Source: Kiritimatiellia bacterium | GTDB taxonomy: Bacteria; Verrucomicrobiota; Kiritimatiellia; SLAD01 | DNA: 8,454 nucleotides | Direction: 5' to 3' | NCBI GenBank assembly: GCA_007127595.1 | Contig: SKZA01000009.1 | Coordinates: 1-8,454, forward strand | In this document: positions 1 through 6,350 of the stretch, in pieces | How positions within the stretch are numbered: the stretch's first letter is position 1 | Layout: the number at the start of each line of letters is the position of its first letter | The notes under the pieces: model-generated | The model's database searches: none | The model's input: only the letters and a program-made list of their open reading frames with translations | Told to the model about the DNA's origin: nothing | Position numbers and translations under genes: made by a program

Positions 1-731
1 ATGAGCCGATCCACGGCGCCCGCCATGATTTGAATGAAATCCGCTTCCCCCGTTCGCTGGCCCCGCTTGAGGAACACGTCGAGGTAACTGTTGATATTAA
101 CGGTGATGAACGGATCTTCCGGCGCACCGAGCGATTCCTTCTCGAAGATCGCATCCAGCGCCGCGCCATCGGTCGCGCGCACGTTGAGCGCGCAATCGGC
201 CCCTTCGCCGACAGCGCCGAGGTCGATGCCGACCTGTTCGCACATCTCGACCGATTCCCGATCCCGTACCACCACATGATCCGAAGCCTTCACCACGCGG
301 CGCAGACACCCAATGCCCGCGCCCGTCGAAACCGGCCCCAGACTCACGTTATAGAGGATGACCGGCTTGCCGAGACGACGCGCCCAGGGCAGTACCAGCG
401 CCATGGTGGACAAGTAGTTGTACAGCGGGTTAAACAGCTTCCGATCGAACAGGATTGCGTCCGTTACCAAGACCACATCGCTTCTGTAGATTGAGGCCAG
501 GATCGGCCAGCCGAAGATCTTGACGCTGAGGTTCCACGGGAGCATGCCGCGCGGTTCAACAGGCACACCGGGGAACTGACGCCGAACAAAAGCGGGATTG
601 ATCGTGGGCACGTCAAAGATCACATCCCTCGAGAGCGCATGAATGTCCTCCATGGCGCCGTCGAGGATGGCCGCGTCCCCGGCGTTTCGACCCGAGAAAT
701 TCCCAATCACACAAATGCGTTTGGGCTTCAT
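1..731 (-). CDS. Polysaccharide pyruvyl transferase family protein (C-terminus cut by window edge)
   Basis: The reading frame starts at an ATG at 731-729 and stays open to the left edge, giving 243 residues without the C-terminus. The N-terminus reads MKPKRICVIGNFSGRNAGDA, the glycine/asparagine-rich G-x-x-N-x-GD loop that opens many members of the polysaccharide pyruvyl transferase family (PF04230, PssM/CsaB-like). Further in, an 'IYRSDVVLVTDAILFD' segment, a 'GKPVILYNVSLGPVSTG' strand-turn and a 'VVRDRESVEMCEQVGI' segment fit the family's GT-B-like fold. Characterised members add ketal-linked pyruvate from phosphoenolpyruvate to sugars of surface polysaccharides, in the cytoplasm. The ATG overlaps the TGA stop of the FrhB-like gene by four bases (ATGA), so the two are almost certainly translationally coupled. 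The actual substrate cannot be told from sequence, and some family members have no shown pyruvyl transferase activity. Confidence 0.85.
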   Translation of the reverse strand, partial: MKPKRICVIGNFSGRNAGDAAILDGAMEDIHALSRDVIFDVPTINPAFVRRQFPGVPVEPRGMLPWNLSVKIFGWPILASIYRSDVVLVTDAILFDRKLFNPLYNYLSTMALVLPWARRLGKPVILYNVSLGPVSTGAGIGCLRRVVKASDHVVVRDRESVEMCEQVGIDLGAVGEGADCALNVRATDGAALDAIFEKESLGAPEDPFITVNINSYLDVFLKRGQRTGEADFIQIMAGAVDRL

Positions 732-2071
732 TTCGCGGTGCCCCGATACTTCCGGCTTTTGATCCACTGGCGCACCTTGATGATGGGCACGCCCCAACGC
801 GAGGTGAGAAACCTGAACAACGGGTACCGGCGCCAGCGCTTCCGCCCCATCCACATGGCGAGACTTTCCAAGCGTTCGTTCATGCGATCCCGGAAATCGT
901 TCTCGGGTGTCGGCCGATCGTAGAGGGGAGCGGGAATTCCTTTCGCGCGCCAGCGATCCGTACGCAGATAGTTGTTGAGGCCTTTCTTAACCGTATGCAG
1001 GCGATGCGTCTTGAACTGCGGGTTGTCGGTCACGTCCTCGGCGATCAAGTCGCCGGCCTCCATCGCCTGGCGGACCACTTCCCGGCCGCGCGTGGTGCGC
1101 ACGAGCATTTTGGACTGTCCCTGAAACATGTAGCGGCCCGCCTGATCACGTGTCCAGGCGTCCGACACGGAGATATCGGAAAACTCTCCCGATCCGTCCA
1201 CGCAGGTCTGGCAACGGGCCGGACTGTACAGGTAGGTCAGGTAGTTGATTGCGCCGTCCTTGAAATTCGAGTGATGCAAATGCACCGGCTCTTCCCGTCC
1301 TTTGAGATAAGCGCGGATATAGCCTGGCCATTCGCCGTCCCGAAACCCGAAATTGCTGATCTCCTCAGGCTTGATTCCGCGGGTTTCCAGCATCTCCGTG
1401 GACACATACGGCTCCATACTCGACGCGCAAAAGAGTCCGATGATCGTGTAGATCTTCTCATTGACCCACGCTTCCTTGCGCGAGTACAGGCGGAGCCCGT
1501 GAATCTGACAGGGCAACGCGGCCACCGCGTAGCGTCCCGGCAACTCCTTTAACTCCTGCAGGATACGATTAACCGGGATGATGATGTATTTCGATTGCTG
1601 GCTCTGCAACAGTTCGTCATAGGTTCGCGCGATGTAGACCTCGCCTTCCCAGGGCCGCTCGGGATTCATGCGCGTAACGACACAGCCATCGACCACCTTG
1701 TTTTTCAAGAGCGACCATAAGAGCCCGGTAATGACTCCGCCGCCCGCGCCGCCCGCGCGAATGCGTTCGTCATTGGAGTACCCCATGAAGGTCTTTTCGA
1801 CATGACCGTCAAACGCGCCGGCGTCTTCCCGTTTCCCGAAGGTGATTTCGGCCAGGTCCAGGTACTCCACCTTCCCCCCGGGACAGGTTTCCTTGCACAA
1901 TCCGCATTCGGTACAACGATCCGGAATCAATTCCGGATAGAAGTCTTCACCTATCTTCAAAGCCTTTTCGGGGCACACGCCCACGCAGGTCCCGCATCGT
2001 GTACACAAACTCTTCTCCGTAAACGCGATGCTGAGCTTTGATAAATCAATCTTCTTAACTGAACGTTCCAT
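728..2071 (-). CDS. FrhB/FdhB-type iron-sulfur flavoprotein with N-terminal 2x[4Fe-4S] ferredoxin domain
   Basis: This 447-residue protein has two ferredoxin motifs near the N-terminus, C23-x2-C26-x2-C29-x3-C33-P and C53-x2-C56-x2-C59-x3-C63-P, enough for two [4Fe-4S] clusters. The FrhB_FdhB N- and C-terminal domains follow. Landmarks are a glycine-rich RAGGAGGGVITGLLWSLL stretch at about 106-122, ALPCQIHGLRL at 185-195 (Cys188), GLFCASS (Cys215), and PARCQTCVDGSGEFSDISVSD at about 285-305 (Cys287, Cys290), the usual cysteine-rich signature of the family. The last ~80 residues are basic. The family covers the F420-reducing hydrogenase beta subunit and relatives that use other acceptors; F420 use is not shown here. 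The open frame extends upstream to 2161, but I chose 2071 because a promoter-like pair at 2109-2138 lies inside that extension and the extra residues look unlike protein. An AAGGA at 2085-2089 is a rather distant Shine-Dalgarno. The pyruvyl transferase gene follows with a 4-base overlap, suggesting a redox step tied to polysaccharide decoration. Confidence 0.88.
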   Translation of the reverse strand: MERSVKKIDLSKLSIAFTEKSLCTRCGTCVGVCPEKALKIGEDFYPELIPDRCTECGLCKETCPGGKVEYLDLAEITFGKREDAGAFDGHVEKTFMGYSNDERIRAGGAGGGVITGLLWSLLKNKVVDGCVVTRMNPERPWEGEVYIARTYDELLQSQQSKYIIIPVNRILQELKELPGRYAVAALPCQIHGLRLYSRKEAWVNEKIYTIIGLFCASSMEPYVSTEMLETRGIKPEEISNFGFRDGEWPGYIRAYLKGREEPVHLHHSNFKDGAINYLTYLYSPARCQTCVDGSGEFSDISVSDAWTRDQAGRYMFQGQSKMLVRTTRGREVVRQAMEAGDLIAEDVTDNPQFKTHRLHTVKKGLNNYLRTDRWRAKGIPAPLYDRPTPENDFRDRMNERLESLAMWMGRKRWRRYPLFRFLTSRWGVPIIKVRQWIKSRKYRGTAK

Positions 2072-2108
2072 GATCCGCGTGCCATCCTTGGTCGGAATAA
2101 AGACGCGT

Positions 2109-2138
2109 AGCCTATCAGAGCCGCCCTCCATTCGACAA
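2109..2138 (-). promoter_or_regulatory. Candidate sigma70-type promoter of the FrhB-like/pyruvyl transferase operon
   Basis: Read on the minus strand, TTGTCG (2138-2133) is followed after 18 bases by TAGGCT (2114-2109), with a TGA directly before the hexamer that makes an extended -10 (TGnTAnnnT). Transcription would start near 2102, about 30 bases before the chosen ATG at 2071. The match is moderate and rests only on sequence. Confidence 0.4.
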
Positions 2139-2270
2139 CCCCCGTGATGATCTTGGAACATTCAGTCGCGTTCAGGCGCCGGCGGCAAAAGGCGCTTTCC
2201 GGTTGAGTCCGTTCCGCGCACCGTGTTAACCTGTTCAGTGCTCAATACATCGTAACGAAAGGATTTCGAC

Positions 2271-3227
2271 ATGAAGATGGTATGTTTGGACGGCTACACC
2301 CTGAACCCCGGCGACAACCCTTGGGACGGCGTCGAAGCGCTGGGCGAATTGAAGGTTTACGACCGGACGCCCGCCGACCAGATCCTTGAACGCGCACAAG
2401 GCGCCGACATTCTCCTGACGAACAAGACGCCGATCACCGCGGAAACCATCGAGCAGTTGCCCGACCTGAAATTCATCACCGTCCTCGCCACAGGGTTCAA
2501 TATCGTGGACATCGAGGCCGCCAAGAAGCGCAACATCCCCGTCTCGAACGTACCGATCTACGGCACGGACACCGTCGCACAATACGTCTTCGCCCTGCTC
2601 CTCGATCATTGCCACAAAGTGGCGCATCATAGCGCGCGCGTGAAAGACGGCGAATGGGCGCGACGCGGCGACTTCTGTTTCTGGGACTATTCCCTGACCG
2701 AACTCGCCGGCCTGACCATGGGCATCGTCGGGTTCGGACGTATCGGACGTCGCACGGGCGAATTGGCCCACGCGTTCGGGATGAACGTCATCGCCGCCGA
2801 CGTCTATAAGGGCGACGCTCCCGGCTATGAACCGTTCGAATGGAAAGAGATTCCCGAACTGTTTGCCGAGGCGGACGTGGTCAGCCTTCATTGCCCGCAG
2901 ACCGCCGACAACGTCGGCTTCGTCAACAAGGCGCTGTTATCCACTATGAAACCGACCGCGTTCTTCATCAACACCGCGCGCGGCCCGTTGGTGAACGAAC
3001 AGGACCTGACCGATGCGCTGAACAACGATGTCATCGCAGGCGCGGCGGTAGACGTGGTCTCGAAAGAACCCATCGAGGCAAGCAACCCGCTGATGAAGGC
3101 CAAGAACCTGCTCATCACGCCGCATATGGCGTGGGGCACCGTTGCCGCGCGTACGCGCCTCATGGGCACCACGGCGGAAAACATCAAGGCGTTCATCGAC
3201 GGCAAGCCGATCAACGTCGTCAACTGA
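2271..3227 (+). CDS. D-2-hydroxyacid dehydrogenase, glycerate dehydrogenase / hydroxypyruvate reductase type
   Basis: The 318-residue protein is a full-length D-isomer-specific 2-hydroxyacid dehydrogenase. The substrate-binding lobe includes VLATGFNIVD (71-80). The NAD-binding lobe has GFGRIG (154-159) and an aspartate (Asp177) at the end of the second strand, which favours NAD(H) over NADP(H). The catalytic triad is visible as Arg237 in NTARGPLVNE, Glu266 in VSKEP and His285 in ITPHMAW. The N-terminus with LDGYTLNPGD resembles proteins usually annotated as glycerate dehydrogenase, so the likely reaction is hydroxypyruvate to D-glycerate, possibly also glyoxylate to glycolate. The start is well supported: AAAGGA at 2258-2263 lies seven bases before the ATG. 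It diverges from the FrhB-like gene and converges on alanine dehydrogenase. Only a weak promoter candidate is visible upstream (TTGAGT at 2203-2208 with TTAACC 17 bases on). The neighbouring alanine dehydrogenase and glyoxylate aminotransferase support a role in glyoxylate/serine metabolism, but exact substrate is inferred. Confidence 0.9.
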   Translation: MKMVCLDGYTLNPGDNPWDGVEALGELKVYDRTPADQILERAQGADILLTNKTPITAETIEQLPDLKFITVLATGFNIVDIEAAKKRNIPVSNVPIYGTDTVAQYVFALLLDHCHKVAHHSARVKDGEWARRGDFCFWDYSLTELAGLTMGIVGFGRIGRRTGELAHAFGMNVIAADVYKGDAPGYEPFEWKEIPELFAEADVVSLHCPQTADNVGFVNKALLSTMKPTAFFINTARGPLVNEQDLTDALNNDVIAGAAVDVVSKEPIEASNPLMKAKNLLITPHMAWGTVAARTRLMGTTAENIKAFIDGKPINVVN

Positions 3228-3236
3228 CGTCGACTT

Positions 3237-3308
3237 TTCCAATCGTTGGAAGAGAAAGGCAGCAGGTTTTCCATTGGAAGATTTTGCGCCGTTTTTTCCA
3301 ATGATTGC
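3237..3308. repeat. Three TTCCAA/TTGGAA palindromes at ~30-base spacing
   Basis: Unit 1 is TTCCAA-TCG-TTGGAA (3237-3251). Unit 2 is the compressed TTCCATTGGAA (3269-3279). Unit 3 is TTCCAATGATTG (3296-3307), whose right arm has decayed. Their centres lie near 3244, 3274 and 3303, about 30 and 29 bases apart, and each is preceded by a run of T. The series starts ten bases after the dehydrogenase stop codon. It could serve as a weak transcript-end structure, or it could be a dispersed repeat family. Confidence 0.7.
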
Positions 3309-3314
3309 CTGCCC

Positions 3315-3348
3315 GCCCTGAAGTACGCCCTTCGCTTCACTTCAGGGC
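3315..3348. repeat. Perfect 10-bp inverted repeat
   Basis: GCCCTGAAGT (3315-3324) and ACTTCAGGGC (3339-3348) are exact reverse complements around a 14-base loop. No T-tract follows on either strand, so it is not a classic intrinsic terminator, although its position between convergent genes would suit transcript-end protection. Confidence 0.7.
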
Positions 3349-3399
3349 CCGCCGTTCCTCCCGCAACGTCTGCTATGGAAAAGGCTCTTGTGGGCTCAT

Positions 3400-3424
3400 C
3401 CTGCCCGTCAGGGCAAGCGGCAGG
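3400..3424. repeat. Nested GC-rich hairpin
   Basis: CCTGCC (3400-3405) pairs with GGCAGG (3419-3424). A competing smaller hairpin, TGCCC (3402-3406) with GGGCA (3411-3415) around a four-base loop, sits inside it. A GGGGAAAAA run follows at 3426-3434. This is a further palindrome in the repeat mosaic, with no assigned function. Confidence 0.45.
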
Positions 3425-3459
3425 CGGGGAAAAATCAGGTGGTGAATAGATCCTATCAC

Positions 3460-3583
3460 AAAACCGGCTCGACAGGCACGCCGCGCCGTAGCGTCTTCGC
3501 GGGAGGCGGGAGTCTCGCCCTCCATGCCACAGGCAGAAGGCCTTGTTTTCTTCTGGAGGGCGACGCTCCCGCGGAGCCGTTTT
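3460..3583. repeat. MITE/REP-like palindromic element, copy 1
   Basis: The core is a 19-bp inverted repeat between 3506-3524 and 3554-3572, with 17 Watson-Crick pairs, one G-T pair and one mismatch, around a 29-base centre. Each core arm can also fold alone: GGCG/CGCC with extra pairs at 3505-3519, and GCTCC/GGAGC at 3565-3577. Outside the core lies a further imperfect pair of ends, AAAACCGGCTC (3460-3470) and GAGCCGTTTT (3574-3583), which differ by one inserted base. No target-site duplication is evident and nothing inside encodes a transposase. Its hairpin - CCTCCA - spacer - TGGAGG - hairpin plan matches the element at 4822-4889. Confidence 0.6.
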
Positions 3584-3606
3584 CGGGTTTTTGTAAACTC
3601 TTGCTC

Positions 3607-3625
3607 CAGCGGGGCAAGCCCGCTG
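3607..3625. terminator. Hairpin at the 3' end of alanine dehydrogenase (no T-tract)
   Basis: CAGCGGG (3607-3613) and CCCGCTG (3619-3625) form a perfect 7-bp stem with a five-base loop, 15 bases past the alanine dehydrogenase stop. No uridine run follows in that gene's direction, so it may be a factor-assisted or merely stabilising structure, or another dispersed palindrome. Confidence 0.35.
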
Positions 3626-3640
3626 AGGGCACGGGAATAA

Positions 3641-4750
3641 TCAGCCGACGATTTCGTCGAATGCCTTGTACGGCATGTCGTGCGCTTCGGCGACGGCCTG
3701 GTAGGTGATATGCCCGCCGAACGAGTTGAGGCCGGGCCGTAATTCGGGGACCTGGCGCATGGCCTCTTCCACCCCGAGATTGGCGATCTTCGCGGCGTAT
3801 TGACTCGTGGCGTTGGTCAGGGCCTGGGTCGCCGTGCGCGCATAGGCGCCGGGCATGTTTGCGACACAGTAATGCAGGATGTCCTCCTCGAAGTAGATCG
3901 GGTCCTCGTGCGTGGTGGCGCGCGAGGTTTCCGCGCATCCGCCCTGGTCAATGGCGATATCCACGAAGACCGTGCCGGGCTTCATGACTTCCAGCATCTT
4001 GCGCGTAATAAGTTTCGGCGCCTTGGCGCCCGGCAACAGGACGGCGCCGATAATCAAGTCCACCGAAGGCAGCGCTTCGAGCAGGTTCTGTTCGTTGGAA
4101 TAGAGCGTGTGCGCGTGATCGTGCATCGTAATGTCGAGAAAGCGCATCTTTTCCAGGTCCACTTCAAGAATCGTCACCTCGGCGCCGATACCGGCGGCGA
4201 CACGGCCGGCATTGATGCCGGCGGTGCCGCCACCCATGATCAGGGCCTTGCCCGGCGACACCCCGGGGACGCCGCCGAGCAATACACCTTTTCCTCCTTG
4301 GGCCTTGCTTAGAAAATGCGCGCCGACAATGGATGACATGCGCCCGGCGATTTCGCTCATGGGCTCGAGCAACGGCAAGCGGCGACCGACCTGCACGGTT
4401 TCGTATGCGATACCGGCCACCTTCTTCTTGGCCAATTCCTCCGTCAACGGCTTGTCCGCGGCGAGGTGCAGGTAGGTAAAGAGAATGAGGTCGGGCCGGA
4501 GAAACTCGTACTCCTGCGCGATGGGTTCTTTGACCTTAATCACCATATCGGCGGACCAGGCATCCGCGGCGGTCGGCACGATCTTGGCGCCGGCCTCGAC
4601 GTACTGTTCGTTCGGATAGCCGGCGCCCATGCCCGCCTCATTTTCGACGAGGACCTCATGCCCCGCATGCGTCAACATCCGCACACCGCCGGGCGTACAG
4701 GAAACGCGGTTCTCTTTGACTTTTACTTCGCGGGGGATGCCAACTTTCAT
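3641..4750 (-). CDS. ald: Alanine dehydrogenase
   Basis: This 369-residue protein is full length (characterised bacterial enzymes are about 370-378). It catalyses the reversible NAD-dependent conversion of L-alanine to pyruvate and ammonium in the cytoplasm. By comparison with the Mycobacterium tuberculosis enzyme, the pyruvate-site residues are present: Arg15 in MKVGIPREVKVKENR, Lys74 in IKVKEP, His95 in FTYLHLA and Asp268 in DIAIDQGG. The nucleotide-binding loop is GGGTAG at 173-178, followed by a strand ending at Glu196-Val-Asp198. VLLGGVPGVSPGKA, GAVLLPGAKAPKLI, CVANMP and LTNAT are further family signatures. The start is clear: AAGGAG (4764-4759) lies eight bases before the ATG. Upstream on the same strand, 249 bases away, is the glyoxylate aminotransferase, whose alanine this enzyme could regenerate. 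It may be co-transcribed with it, though the intervening gap holds a large hairpin. I see no convincing promoter of its own. Confidence 0.97.
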   Translation of the reverse strand: MKVGIPREVKVKENRVSCTPGGVRMLTHAGHEVLVENEAGMGAGYPNEQYVEAGAKIVPTAADAWSADMVIKVKEPIAQEYEFLRPDLILFTYLHLAADKPLTEELAKKKVAGIAYETVQVGRRLPLLEPMSEIAGRMSSIVGAHFLSKAQGGKGVLLGGVPGVSPGKALIMGGGTAGINAGRVAAGIGAEVTILEVDLEKMRFLDITMHDHAHTLYSNEQNLLEALPSVDLIIGAVLLPGAKAPKLITRKMLEVMKPGTVFVDIAIDQGGCAETSRATTHEDPIYFEEDILHYCVANMPGAYARTATQALTNATSQYAAKIANLGVEEAMRQVPELRPGLNSFGGHITYQAVAEAHDMPYKAFDEIVG

Positions 4751-4999
4751 TTTGCTTGCTCCTTATACGGGCTTCACAGGGTTCAGTGTTCAGTCGCGTT
4801 TTCTATCTCTTGTCCGCACGAGGACGACACGAAGGTCGTCCCTCCAGTCGTCTGCCATGCGCTCTGGAGGGACGGGCTCCGTCCCGTCCGTTATGCGCCA
4901 CAATAGGCTTATACTTCATTCAGCCAACCACCAGTCGGCATTGCCGCCGCCCCGAACATTGCGAGCTTCTGTTCACATTCATTCAGGGCGCGGGGCGCA
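4751..4999. other. Gap between aminotransferase and alanine dehydrogenase
   Basis: This 249-base stretch separates two genes on the minus strand. It holds the AAGGAG ribosome binding site of alanine dehydrogenase, a GTTCAGTGTTCAGTCGCGTT word at 4781-4800 that partly recurs near 2161-2244, and the palindromic element at 4822-4889. A small CGGCA/TGCCG palindrome sits at 4936-4946. I found no good promoter and no T-tailed terminator, and the open frames here appear non-coding. Confidence 0.6.
4822..4889. repeat. MITE/REP-like palindromic element, copy 2
   Basis: Three inverted repeats are stacked here. On the left is GGACGAC (4822-4828) with GTCGTCC (4835-4841). A central pair, CGTCCCTCCAG (4837-4847) with CTGGAGGGACG (4864-4874), forms 11 perfect pairs around a 16-base spacer. 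On the right is GGACGGG (4870-4876) with CCCGTCC (4883-4889). The arms overlap, so the structure can switch between one long stem and a pair of hairpins. The plan matches copy 1 at 3460-3583, and the right halves align from CTGGAGGG through GCTCC to a final CCG. Confidence 0.65.
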
Positions 5000-6340
5000 T
5001 TACAGTTCCGAAAAGGCGATGTCGAGAACTTCGAGGGCGAAGTCGACGTCGGGTTTCTGGATGCACATGGGCGGCTTGATGCGCAGCACGTTGCCGAACA
5101 GCCCGCCCTTGCCGATCAAGAGATTCAGTTCCTTGCATCGCTCGAAGACTTGCGCACATTCGGCGGCGGCCGGTTCCTTCGTCTTACGGTCCTTGACGAG
5201 TTCCACGCCAAGCATGAGCCCCTTGCCGCGCACATCCCCAATGATATCGTGCTTTTCGGCCAGCTTGTTGAGGCCGTCGATGAAGTACCCGCCCAATTCG
5301 AGCGAGTGTTTCTGCAGGCCTTCCTTCTCAATCACCTCGAGCACGGCTTTGCCCATGGCGCACGAGATTGGGTTGCCGCCGTATGTGTTGAAATGAATGC
5401 GGCTCGCGAGCGTCTTGGCGATTTCCGGCGTGGTGACGACCGCGGCCAAGGGCGCGCCGTTACCGATACCCTTGGCCATGGTGACGATATCCGGGATGAC
5501 GCCCTGCGTTTCAAAGCCCCAGAAATGGGTGCCGGTGCGGCCGAAGCCCGCCTGCACCTCGTCGGCGATACAGACACCGCCTTGCGCGCGGACGTGTTCA
5601 TAGGTGCGCTTGAGGTAGCCGTCCGGGAAGATGACCGTTCCGCCAACGCCCTGGATCGATTCGGCAATGAACGCGGCGACTTGGCCGGACGTTCCGAACC
5701 GGATCATGTCGAGCACATCGTCGGCGTATTTCTTCCCGGCGTCCTTGTCGTCGCGCCCCCACGGACCGCGATAGGTGTCGGGCATGAGCGCGTGTTGAAT
5801 GCCGAACGAGTGCGGCACGTTGTATTTCCACGTGTGATGCGAGGTCAAACCCATGGTGGACGAGATGCCGCCGTGATACGCGTTGCGCAGGGCGACGATA
5901 TCGTAGTTACCGGTGTACGCGCGCGCCATGAGCATGGCGAGGTCGTTGGCTTCCGAGCCGGAGTTGACGAAGTAGCAGACACTCAAATCGCCGGGCATCT
6001 TGGCGGCCAGCGCCTTGCCGTATTCGGCGATGCCGGGATGCAGATAAATCGTGGTGGTATGCTGAAGCACGTCGTACTGCTTGCGCGCGGCTTCCATGAC
6101 GTGCGGATGACTGTGACCGACACTGACGGTGACGATGCCGGCAAACATGTCGAGGTAGCGCGTCCCCTTCTCGTCGAACAGGTATTGCATGGACCCTTCG
6201 ACGATCATGATCGGTTTTTTGTAATAGGTGATGAGGGCGGGTGTGAGATGACGTTTGCGCATCTCCATGACCTCATCGAAGGAAGGTCCCTTGTAGGGTT
6301 GCGGCTTGTGATCGTACGGCGGTAGTTCAGGTGTCTTCAT
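5000..6340 (-). CDS. Class III aminotransferase, alanine-glyoxylate aminotransferase 2 type
   Basis: This 446-residue, PLP-dependent fold-type I enzyme belongs to the class III (ornithine/acetylornithine/GABA) aminotransferase family. It resembles, from memory, mammalian mitochondrial AGXT2 closely along its whole length, for example in FAGIVTVSVGHSHP (66-79), VNSGSEAN (125-132), SIQGVGG (228-234), GGVCIADEVQAGFGR (254-268), PDIVTMAKGIGNG (283-295), HFNTYGGNP (316-324) and GDVRGKGLM (368-376). The Schiff-base lysine is Lys290 and the pyridine-nitrogen aspartate is Asp260, with Gln263 nearby. The expected reaction is L-alanine plus glyoxylate to pyruvate plus glycine. AGXT2-like enzymes can also accept beta-alanine-type or dimethylarginine donors, so the donor is not certain. 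AGGGGA (6354-6349), eight bases before the ATG, supports the start, and a strong promoter lies just upstream. Alanine dehydrogenase follows on the same strand, consistent with alanine recycling. Confidence 0.92.
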   Translation of the reverse strand: MKTPELPPYDHKPQPYKGPSFDEVMEMRKRHLTPALITYYKKPIMIVEGSMQYLFDEKGTRYLDMFAGIVTVSVGHSHPHVMEAARKQYDVLQHTTTIYLHPGIAEYGKALAAKMPGDLSVCYFVNSGSEANDLAMLMARAYTGNYDIVALRNAYHGGISSTMGLTSHHTWKYNVPHSFGIQHALMPDTYRGPWGRDDKDAGKKYADDVLDMIRFGTSGQVAAFIAESIQGVGGTVIFPDGYLKRTYEHVRAQGGVCIADEVQAGFGRTGTHFWGFETQGVIPDIVTMAKGIGNGAPLAAVVTTPEIAKTLASRIHFNTYGGNPISCAMGKAVLEVIEKEGLQKHSLELGGYFIDGLNKLAEKHDIIGDVRGKGLMLGVELVKDRKTKEPAAAECAQVFERCKELNLLIGKGGLFGNVLRIKPPMCIQKPDVDFALEVLDIAFSEL

Positions 6341-6350
6341 ATGATGTATC

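Larger units (their letters stand above)
3228..3640. other. Gene-free repeat mosaic between convergent genes
   Basis: This 413-base gap lies between the stop codons of two convergent genes and contains no credible gene. The open frames crossing it are rich in Arg, Pro and Gly because they read through palindromes, and none has a convincing start or ribosome binding site. Instead it holds at least five separate inverted repeats, annotated individually: a TTCCAA/TTGGAA series, a 10-bp perfect hairpin, a CCTGCC/GGCAGG hairpin, a large 124-bp palindromic element, and a CAGCGGG hairpin next to the alanine dehydrogenase stop. Convergent gaps are common places for dispersed palindromic repeats because no promoter is disturbed there. 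Confidence 0.8.

Noticed and set aside
995..1552. A 185-codon plus-strand frame, opposite the FrhB-like gene
   Set aside because: The minus-strand protein here has unmistakable FrhB family motifs throughout. The plus-strand frame shows no motif or start signal.
2072..2161. A longer N-terminus for the FrhB-like protein, starting at ATG 2161 or 2131
   Set aside because: The extra 30 residues are not family-like, neither start has a good ribosome binding site, and a promoter-like pair lies inside the extension.
2235..2891. A 218-codon minus-strand frame, opposite the hydroxyacid dehydrogenase
   Set aside because: Antisense shadow of a complete, motif-bearing dehydrogenase gene; no independent evidence.
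3237..3308. CRISPR-like array, because the units recur at about 30 bases
   Set aside because: The repeated units are only 11-15 bases, differ from each other, and number three; there are no longer identical repeats and no cas genes.
3246..3708. Overlapping short frames across the intergenic repeats, such as 3246-3449 and 3388-3708
   Set aside because: They read through palindromes, run into the 3' end of ald on the opposite strand, and have repeat-driven Arg/Pro/Gly composition with no start signals.
4756..5079. Plus-strand frames in the gap between ald and the aminotransferase
   Set aside because: They cross the palindromic element and enter the aminotransferase gene antisense; peptides such as LEGRAPSRP simply translate the repeat and echo LEGDAPAEP from copy 1.
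5150..6325. A 391-codon open frame on the plus strand, opposite the aminotransferase
   Set aside because: It is the mirror of a GC-rich gene with a clear family identity, it has no ribosome binding site, and its Arg/Val/Gly/His/Asp-heavy composition is typical of antisense reading.
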